10,636 nt of DNA from Ignavibacteriaceae bacterium (GTDB lineage Bacteria; Bacteroidota; Ignavibacteria; Ignavibacteriales; Ignavibacteriaceae): positions 1 to 10,636 of the forward strand of contig JACAFA010000214.1 of NCBI GenBank assembly GCA_013388525.1, read 5' to 3'. Position 1 is the stretch's first letter. Each line of letters opens with the position of its first letter. A program made the translations under genes and the position numbers. The notes under the pieces were generated by a model. The model ran no database searches and was not told the DNA's origin. It worked only from the letters and a program-made list of their open reading frames with translations. Below are positions 6,109 through 10,636 of this stretch, one piece after another.

Positions 6109-6789
6109 ATGAAGCACACAGTAATTCTTATCGTTATCGGAATAATAGTCATCAGTATTCCGATGCATTATACTAACCCAAGTTTTAATGGAACAAATCC
6201 CGGTTGTGACGGAGGCAGCTGTCATAATTTGGAAGATGGTCTGGTATCAGCTACGGTTACAGATTTTGAGGTTCAAATTACCGTAAGTGGTACCACATCA
6301 AAAGTTGCCGGCGAATTAGTTGATGCTAATGGAACAGTGGTAGCATTTAATAATTCAACATCAAATAATCCATTTACTCTCACTGCTCCTGCCCCGGGTA
6401 TTTATACAGTCAATGCTGGTTTTAAAAGTCCTAATCCAAGAAGATGGGATTCGGTAATGGTAAATATTAGTGTTACTGATGTCGGAGAGAATAAAACAAA
6501 TCCTACAACAATTAAGCTTTATGACAACTTTCCAAATCCATTTAATCCTGCAACCAGGATTCAATACACAATAAGCAACACTCAATTTGTTTCATTAAAA
6601 GTTTATGATATTCTCGGCAACGAGATTGCAACAATTGTTAATGAAGAAAAACAACCCGGCACTTATGAAGTTGAATTCAATGCGCAGAGTCATTCCGGCG
6701 AAGTCCGGAATCTGACGAGCGGAATTTATTTTTATCAAATTCAGGCCGGTTCATTCACTCAAACCAGGAAAATGATTCTGATGAAATAA
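6109..6789 (+). CDS. Small exported protein with Cys-x4-Cys-His motif and T9SS type A sorting domain
   Basis: A 226-residue protein. A hydrophobic N-terminus (residues about 4-19, VILIVIGIIVISIP) is a signal peptide. Just after it comes GTNPGCDGGSCHN with C33, C38 and H39, a Cys-x4-Cys-His arrangement; this resembles the CxxCH element seen near the N-terminus of choice-of-anchor V-type Bacteroidota proteins and could attach a heme, though the spacing is not classical. Residues about 45-125 form one small beta-sandwich-like domain. The last 90 residues are a T9SS sorting domain (KLYDNFPNPFNP to TRKMILMK), so the mature cargo is only about 110 residues. AAGGAGA (6097-6103) is an excellent ribosome-binding site, stronger than any other in the window. 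No exact TAnnTTTG lies in the 135-nt gap upstream, so it may be read through from the preceding operon or have an unrecognised promoter. Confidence 0.88.
   Translation: MKHTVILIVIGIIVISIPMHYTNPSFNGTNPGCDGGSCHNLEDGLVSATVTDFEVQITVSGTTSKVAGELVDANGTVVAFNNSTSNNPFTLTAPAPGIYTVNAGFKSPNPRRWDSVMVNISVTDVGENKTNPTTIKLYDNFPNPFNPATRIQYTISNTQFVSLKVYDILGNEIATIVNEEKQPGTYEVEFNAQSHSGEVRNLTSGIYFYQIQAGSFTQTRKMILMK
6555..6589 (+). repeat. Degenerate 7-nt array (CANNNNN) inside sorting domain 3
   Basis: Five 7-nt units start at 6555, 6562, 6569, 6576 and 6583, each beginning CA (CAGGATT, CAATACA, ... CAATTTG). It aligns base for base with the array at 3170-3204, where the words are less decayed, and encodes RIQYTISNTQF at the same protein position. 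It appears to be an older, diverged form of the CAGTANN array. Confidence 0.72.
6597..6745 (+). repeat. Copy B of the 149-bp near-identical sorting-domain block
   Basis: Partner of 5781-5929. Similarity starts immediately after the 7-nt array region and stops after TTCAGG, so the near-identity is confined to the second half of the sorting domain and includes the in-frame palindrome. Confidence 0.85.
6689..6716 (+). repeat. In-frame palindrome in sorting domain 3
   Basis: Same element as 5873-5900: ATTCCGG (6692-6698), loop CGAAGT, CCGGAAT (6705-6711), flanked by GTC/GAC. The single difference within the element is in the loop, so the stem is intact in both copies. It encodes SHSGEVRNLT. Confidence 0.7.
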
Positions 6790-6905
6790 CCCTTCCTTTT
6801 TTTTAAGCATCCTTACGGTATTCATTAACTGTGAGGACGCAACTATATCTACTTTGGCTAAGTAACAGCACTTCTTTAAATTTAATTAACTTAAAATTTC
6901 TAATT

Positions 6906-6909
6906 GGAG
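6906..6909 (+). promoter_or_regulatory. Ribosome-binding site that sets the start at 6915
   Basis: GGAG with a 5-nt spacer before ATG 6915. The same frame is open further upstream to a GTG at 6831, but the extra 28 residues would precede a clear signal peptide, so the internal ATG is chosen. Confidence 0.65.
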
Positions 6910-6914
6910 TTCTA

Positions 6915-7388
6915 ATGAAAATCTTTTTCGTATTGATACTTTTTACAGTCAGCTTTTATCCGCAGGACAGGACTATTAATTTACGTGGTTATGATATCGA
7001 ACTTGGTATGACTATGGAACAGGTATGGGAGAAATTAAAATCTGGTTTTAATGTAATTGAAGATGAGGATAGCAGTTTTTACATTTCAGACAAGAACAGT
7101 GAACCGGTGGGTGTGATAAAATTTAAAAATGAGGTTGCAGTTAAAATTATTAAAGATTGGGGGACAAAAAGTAAAAGTAATGTTGGACAGGTATTTAAAA
7201 CTTTATGGAATATCCTGAAGCAGTATGAAAAAAATCTTGATGCCACTAAAATAATCCCCATAGAAACATTCACACAGAAAGGAAGTAATTTTGCTATTCA
7301 GATATATCTCGCTGAAAACAGGTATCTTGAAATTACTATTCAACTGAGCGTAACAATATTAGAAGTACTTGAGGAACCGAAAATTTAA
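6915..7388 (+). CDS. Small exported protein of unknown function
   Basis: A 157-residue protein I do not recognise with confidence. Residues 1-17 are a signal peptide (MKIFFVLILFTVSFYPQ). The mature part opens with the pattern YDIELGMTMEQVWEKL (about 24-39), reminiscent of the L-G-M-x-x-x-x-V start of small BamE/SmpA-like or similar periplasmic alpha-beta domains, then alternates strands and helices (VGVIKFKNEVAVKII; VFKTLWNILKQYEKNL; ILEVLEEPKI). There is no sorting domain, no lipobox and no further membrane segment, so it probably stays in the periplasm. No inverted repeat followed by a T-run is seen in the 125-nt gap upstream, which holds only an eight-T tract after CCTTCC. Its TAA overlaps by 4 bp the TAA of the convergent PorV/PorQ-like gene, with the palindrome TTTAAA serving both. 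Confidence 0.72.
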   Translation: MKIFFVLILFTVSFYPQDRTINLRGYDIELGMTMEQVWEKLKSGFNVIEDEDSSFYISDKNSEPVGVIKFKNEVAVKIIKDWGTKSKSNVGQVFKTLWNILKQYEKNLDATKIIPIETFTQKGSNFAIQIYLAENRYLEITIQLSVTILEVLEEPKI

Positions 7389-8281
7389 AATTTAAATTGA
7401 ATTGAAAAGAGGTTTGCGTTCCCAAGTCCAAGTGAGAACGGCATATAGGCATAATCAAAGCGTAAATTATTCCACATTATTCCAACACCACCTGTAATGC
7501 TTCTTGATTCGTAACCTGATTGATAGCCAATTCGCAGAGCAAATGTTTTGCTGTAAACACCTTCTAAGCCACCTATAAAGTGTATATCATCAGTATCAAG
7601 ATATTTCTGAAGCTCGGTTACAACAACAAAATCAGTTTTTGATGATTCGTGAGAAAAGTTGTATGCGCCGCCAATACGAAACTCAGTTGGCAGTTTAGTT
7701 TTTTCCACTCTTAATTCACTCATCGAGCCGACATTTCTTATCACTGTTGATGCTGACAATCCCTCGATTGGTGTAAAGTAATTCAGTCCGAAATCGAATC
7801 CGTAACCTGTTGATTCATCATTCAATAGTCCTTCATACAAATATTTGAATGTCATTCCAAAATCCAAATCATCAATAACAGTAAATCCGGATGAAAGACT
7901 TCCAAAGAAATAATTTGCATTGAATTTAGAAATGGGTTCTCCGGGTCTTTCTCTTACTTCGATGTCATCAACAGTTGTAACGTTGAATCCAACTGCCCAG
8001 GGAAGATTAAACATATTCCATTTGATTCCGCCAACTTCACTTCGAATATCCTGAATCCATTCATCGTGCATAAATATAACTTCGTTCATTTCAGTTGAAA
8101 CAAGTCGTGAGGGATTATAAAATAATGCGGATAGATCATTTGAAGCGGCCACACCAGCATCACCCATTGCAATATTTCTTGCACCAAATCCGAACTTCAG
8201 AAATGAAAGTCCGCTGTTGCCTGCAGATTGGGCAAAACTTATTGAGGCGATTAGCAATGTAAATATAAATGTTTTGAGCAT
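7385..8281 (-). CDS. PorV/PorQ-family outer-membrane beta-barrel protein
   Basis: A 298-residue barrel of the FadL-like PorV/PorQ (UPF0164) family. The signal peptide is MLKTFIFTLLIASISFAQ. The family signature follows at once: SGLSFLKFGFGARNIAMGDAGVAASNDLSALFYNPSRL (abridged here as FGARNIAMG, D-A-G-V-A, L-F-Y-N-P). Then come alternating amphipathic strands and a C-terminal aromatic residue (SIQFKF), as expected for BAM-dependent insertion. In T9SS organisms PorV shuttles cargo from the translocon to the PorU sortase, and many genomes carry extra paralogues of uncertain role; this is probably such a paralogue. The start ATG at 8281 has no Shine-Dalgarno; the leader is instead made of ACAAT-containing 8-nt words. 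It lies 99 nt downstream of the second barrel gene in the same orientation. Confidence 0.88.
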   Translation of the reverse strand: MLKTFIFTLLIASISFAQSAGNSGLSFLKFGFGARNIAMGDAGVAASNDLSALFYNPSRLVSTEMNEVIFMHDEWIQDIRSEVGGIKWNMFNLPWAVGFNVTTVDDIEVRERPGEPISKFNANYFFGSLSSGFTVIDDLDFGMTFKYLYEGLLNDESTGYGFDFGLNYFTPIEGLSASTVIRNVGSMSELRVEKTKLPTEFRIGGAYNFSHESSKTDFVVVTELQKYLDTDDIHFIGGLEGVYSKTFALRIGYQSGYESRSITGGVGIMWNNLRFDYAYMPFSLGLGNANLFSIQFKF

Positions 8282-8319
8282 TGTTATATTGTCTTATTGT
8301 TGCATTGTTAAATTGTAAA
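8280..8319 (-). repeat. 8-nt tandem array (ATTGTNNN) forming the leader of the PorV-like gene
   Basis: Five 8-nt units start at 8280, 8288, 8296, 8304 and 8312, each ATTGT plus three variable bases (ATTGTTAT, ATTGTCTT and so on). On the transcribed strand these read as NNNACAAT words, and the last one overlaps the ATG start codon of the gene ending at 8281. The whole translation-initiation region is therefore repeat sequence. Confidence 0.8.
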
Positions 8320-8373
8320 TAATCTGCTTAAATGATTTTTTTCAGCAATAAAGCAATAGAACAATTTAACAAT
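8304..8373 (-). promoter_or_regulatory. Inverted repeat / hairpin between the two PorV-like genes
   Basis: ATTGTTAAATTGT (8304-8316) and ACAATTTAACAAT (8361-8373) are a perfect 13-bp inverted repeat with a 44-nt loop. In the minus-strand transcript it sits in the leader of the downstream barrel gene, 23 nt before its ATG. The stem is almost all A-T, so a single-copy terminator is unlikely. Because both arms are built from 8-nt words, pairing could also slip by 8 nt. A regulatory role is inference. Confidence 0.45.
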
Positions 8374-8376
8374 TGA
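8345..8376 (+). repeat. 8-nt tandem array (RCAATNNA), inverted partner of 8280-8319
   Basis: Four 8-nt units start at 8345, 8353, 8361 and 8369 (GCAATAAA, GCAATAGA and so on), all R-C-A-A-T-N-N-A. It is the reverse-complement word of the array at 8280-8319 and ends 4 nt beyond the stop codon of the barrel gene at 8381-9382. Confidence 0.75.
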
Positions 8377-8380
8377 TTTA

Positions 8381-9382
8381 TTAAAAATTAAAATTAACAC
8401 TAAGAATATGCCTGTCAGCACTTGAGTATTGTTCAATCTGAAAAGCATAATCAACACCTACCACTAAATTACCAAACGGCTGAAAGAATGAAAAACCGAG
8501 TGAAGGTTTAACAGACCAATCAGTATTGCTGAGATTAAACTGATCAACACCGCCGCGGATAAAAAACTTATCGTAAATATTATACTCAACACCTGCACGA
8601 ATTATATTTGTCTTAACGCTACTGTTCTCATACTCAATAGCTCCAATCAAACCAAGCACTTTGTTCCTGTAGCTTACACCAAGTTTTCTAAGATTAGGAA
8701 ATTTGTCTTCGCTAATTATTCCTTCCTGCTGATACACCGGTGAAGTATCCCATTTGTATTTACTCATCAAATCAACAAACACCAGAGAGAGATTGAAGTT
8801 ATTATTTATTCTGTATAATGCACCAATGTCGAGTCCTAAGCTGGTTGAATTTATTTCTTCGTACAGTTTGTAGTAGTAAAACTTTGTTGACAGACCAATG
8901 GAGAATTTTTCTGAAATCTTTGCCGCAAGTCCAATGAAGAATTGATTTTCAGACGTTGAAAGCTCGCCGGTTGGTAAACCATTGTTGTCACGTCCGTCAA
9001 TATTTCTTACTCCTGAATTAATAACCCCTATACTCAATCCTGCAGTTGTTCTGGGTTTTCTGTTTTCAAGAATTGTATCCTTGCTCGAATAAAAATCAAA
9101 TCTCCTTGTGTAATTAAAATAATTAAGTGTTCTGTCGAGTGTGAGAAATGAATAACCAGCCTGGAATGAATTGTTTTCCTGAAATGGTGTAACCGCCGGA
9201 TTGTAGTAAGAAACCAACTCCCCTTCCGTAACTGATGACAAAGCGTTGCCCATTCCGATTCCTCTTGCACCAAAACCTATTCTGCTGAATGCACCGGGAC
9301 TAACAGCCATCTCACTGAATTCAGGCTGCGCAAAAATTGCTTCGAACATTAGGGTAAATAATATTATTACTATTTTTTTCAA
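8381..9382 (-). CDS. PorV/PorQ-family outer-membrane beta-barrel protein (second paralogue)
   Basis: A 333-residue FadL-like barrel of the PorV/PorQ family, diverged from the neighbour at 7385-8281. The signal peptide is MKKIVIILFTLMFEAIFAQ; the signature block around residues 30-67 reads F-S-R-I-GFGARGIGMGNAL, then V-S-Y-Y-NPAVTPF. Amphipathic strands continue to the terminal NFNF, the aromatic end typical of BAM substrates. Probable role: outer-membrane component partnering T9SS cargo, perhaps the exoprotein encoded just upstream at 9539-10636. The start is a TTG at 9382; a TAG lies three codons upstream in frame and the next Met (codon 12) is inside the signal peptide, so the TTG is well supported. 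The nearest Shine-Dalgarno-like AAGG is 14 nt away, which is long. No TAnnTTTG match was found on this strand in the gap upstream. Confidence 0.87.
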   Translation of the reverse strand: MKKIVIILFTLMFEAIFAQPEFSEMAVSPGAFSRIGFGARGIGMGNALSSVTEGELVSYYNPAVTPFQENNSFQAGYSFLTLDRTLNYFNYTRRFDFYSSKDTILENRKPRTTAGLSIGVINSGVRNIDGRDNNGLPTGELSTSENQFFIGLAAKISEKFSIGLSTKFYYYKLYEEINSTSLGLDIGALYRINNNFNLSLVFVDLMSKYKWDTSPVYQQEGIISEDKFPNLRKLGVSYRNKVLGLIGAIEYENSSVKTNIIRAGVEYNIYDKFFIRGGVDQFNLSNTDWSVKPSLGFSFFQPFGNLVVGVDYAFQIEQYSSADRHILSVNFNF

Positions 9383-9418
9383 ATTTCGCTAATTTTCCTT
9401 TTATTAATCATGCGCGCC

Positions 9419-9466
9419 GATGCATGAATGCATGGCTGCATGCAATCATGCAACAATGCAACCCAC
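9419..9466. repeat. 8-nt tandem array (NNNGCATG) between the barrel and exoprotein genes
   Basis: Six 8-nt units start at 9419, 9427, 9435, 9443, 9451 and 9459. The first three end GCATG (GATGCATG, AATGCATG), the next decay to CATG and AATG, and the last is weak. ATG recurs exactly every 8 nt at 9424, 9432, 9440, 9448 and 9456. Several words are self-complementary (ATGCAT, GCATGC), so the array can fold on itself on either strand. It fills part of the 156-bp gap 9383-9538; the remainder of that gap (9467-9538) is AT-rich with nothing I can assign. Confidence 0.78.
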
Positions 9467-9538
9467 GCTCGATTGGATGGTTGTAAAATACAAAATGATA
9501 ATCTATGTTATCTGAAAATTTTAATTCTAATGTTTTGA

Positions 9539-10636
9539 TCATTGCATATAAATTATTTTTCCGAATAGAGGTTCATCATCTCCGACATCAACCCGGTAGA
9601 AATAAACACCATTTGGTAAATAGTTCCCATTATCATCAAGACCATCCCAGAATTCAGGTGCACCTTCAAGTGTTCTGTTACGTAGTGCATTTTGAATTAT
9701 TGTTCTTATGTAATTCATCCCGAAATCAAAAATCCTTATTGTCACTGAGGCTTCGACACCACCGGTACTGTATTTTATTTTTAACTGCTCCTGTCTTGGT
9801 GAAAATGGATTAGGATAACAATAAGCATCTCTGTCTGATTTTAACGGCTGTGAAGCAAAATAAACTTTCCAATCACCGTTCCAGAAAGAGGTTTCCTGTA
9901 ATCGGGCTAAACCATCATCCGAACCGAGCCAGATGTCATTTCCCTGAGAAGCAGCACTGTAAAAAATATTTGTCTTTAATGCAACGCCTGATTCTTTATC
10001 AACAATGTTATTAGGAAGAATCCACGTTACTCCGCGGTCTGCAGACCTGAATGCACCATTATCAGTGGCAACGATAACATTGTCTTCCTTAAATCCAAAA
10101 TTATGTGTTCGTTCGTCAATCAAAAATGTTTGCCACGTTTCACCAAAGTTTGTTGATGAACTAACTCCGTAAAACTCTTCAGGCTTTTCTGCTTTCCAGG
10201 TTGAAGCCCAAATTGTGTTGGAACTGAATGCCAGCGCTGTGATAAAATTTCCGCTAACTGGTTCATCCTGGTTTTGATGATTGAATTTTACCCAGCCTGG
10301 ATAAATATCATTTGCGTTAGTGGTTTTGTTAATTCCGTTTGCTGTGCCGACGAGAACAGTTGTATCATCAATAGCCACAACAGAAAATGCACGGTGGTTT
10401 AAATTTCCTTCACTGCAAAATGAACCGCCGATTGGTGACAAACAAAAATCGAGTGTGTCCTGGGGTTTAATCGAATTTAAATTGTCAGGAGGAATCACAA
10501 CTCTTTGCCAGGTTAATCCTTTGTCAGTACTCCTTCTTGTTCCACCGGCAAAAGAAGTAATCCAGATAGTATTTGGTGTAAATGCAATATCATAAGTTAT
10601 ATTTTGTTCAGCTACAGTTACCGGTAATGCAGGCAA
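9539..10636 (-). CDS. Secreted Asp-box protein with FlgD-like C-terminal domain, partial (N-terminus outside window)
   Basis: The final 366 codons (365 residues plus stop) of a larger exported protein; the frame is open to the window edge and the first codon (TTG, Leu) is unlikely to be the start. The body is propeller-like, with three Asp-box motifs (STDKGLTW, STNFGETW, SADRGVTW) and a two-component-regulator-propeller-like phrase NDIWLGSDDGLARL. The last 96 residues form a FlgD-Ig-like C-terminal domain: YCYPNPFSP, VTIRIFDFGMNYIRTI, W-DGLDDNGNYLPNGVYFYRV, ending GKIIYMQ. This type differs from the three NPFNP...KVYDILGNEIA tails on the plus strand. Such domains are also used as T9SS tails in related phyla, so surface export is likely but less certain. 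It is upstream of, and in the same direction as, two PorV/PorQ-like barrel genes, suggesting cargo and partner. Confidence 0.85.
   Translation of the reverse strand: MPALPVTVAEQNITYDIAFTPNTIWITSFAGGTRRSTDKGLTWQRVVIPPDNLNSIKPQDTLDFCLSPIGGSFCSEGNLNHRAFSVVAIDDTTVLVGTANGINKTTNANDIYPGWVKFNHQNQDEPVSGNFITALAFSSNTIWASTWKAEKPEEFYGVSSSTNFGETWQTFLIDERTHNFGFKEDNVIVATDNGAFRSADRGVTWILPNNIVDKESGVALKTNIFYSAASQGNDIWLGSDDGLARLQETSFWNGDWKVYFASQPLKSDRDAYCYPNPFSPRQEQLKIKYSTGGVEASVTIRIFDFGMNYIRTIIQNALRNRTLEGAPEFWDGLDDNGNYLPNGVYFYRVDVGDDEPLFGKIIYMQ

Noticed and set aside
6205..6225. Firm call of a c-type cytochrome for the 6109 gene
   Set aside because: The motif is Cys-x4-Cys-His rather than CxxCH and no axial ligand can be assigned from sequence alone.
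6850..6856. TACTTTG as a -7 promoter element for the gene at 6915
   Set aside because: One base short of TAnnTTTG and no -33 element in place.
8280..8376. CRISPR array
   Set aside because: Units are only 8 nt, contiguous, without spacers; no cas genes in the window.
9505..9813. Plus-strand open frame of 102 codons (His-rich product)
   Set aside because: Lies almost wholly antisense to the well-supported FlgD-like tail of the 9539-10636 gene; no ribosome-binding site or family sequence.

Overview
The window looks like a chromosomal segment of an AT-rich bacterium of the Bacteroidota/Ignavibacteriota (Chlorobi-group) lineage, most likely an Ignavibacteria-type organism. The evidence is three secreted proteins ending in type IX secretion system (T9SS) type A sorting domains (NFPNPFNP at the start, LKVYDILGNEIA in the middle, SGIYFYQ and a K-K/R-K-M-x-L-K-like end). 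Two PorV/PorQ-family outer-membrane barrels and two matches to the Bacteroidota promoter element TAnnTTTG point the same way. There are no rRNA, tRNA, CRISPR or insertion-sequence signatures.

Layout: (1) 3-569 (+) is the 3' part of a GT4-type glycosyltransferase. It converges on a SAM-dependent methyltransferase at 683-1405 (-), and an extragenic GTCATTC-type inverted repeat lies between them. (2) A divergent intergenic region (1406-1526) has a plausible promoter for each direction. (3) 1527-3395, 3415-5973 and 6109-6789 (+) encode three T9SS cargo proteins: a predicted seven-bladed propeller, an Asp-box (BNR/VPS10-like) propeller, and a small protein with a Cys-x4-Cys-His motif. The first two are almost certainly co-transcribed (19-nt gap). 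(4) 6915-7388 (+) is a small exported protein of unknown function. Its stop codon overlaps by 4 bp that of the convergent PorV/PorQ-like gene at 7385-8281. (5) 8381-9382 (-) is a second PorV/PorQ-like gene. 9539-10636 (-) is the 3' part of a large Asp-box exoprotein with a FlgD-like tail, truncated by the window edge. The three minus-strand genes run in the same direction and may form one unit of a surface protein plus barrel partners. The plus-strand genes 1527-6789 supply T9SS cargo.

The most unusual content is not a gene. Degenerate tandem words with a strict 7- or 8-nt period recur at several places. Seven-nt arrays sit at the same position inside all three sorting domains (3170-3204, 5746-5773, 6555-6589) and at a second slot in the first (3304-3331). 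Eight-nt arrays fill both gaps flanking the second PorV-like gene (8280-8319 with inverted partner 8345-8376, and 9419-9466); one of them forms the translation-initiation region of the downstream PorV-like gene. The second slot of the other two sorting domains instead carries an in-frame 28-bp palindrome (5873-5900, 6689-6716) resembling the extragenic repeat at 579-671. Short repeats therefore appear to invade or be generated in sorting domains and in gaps next to outer-membrane genes. All gene-free stretches are shorter than 160 bp and are described under the features they hold.
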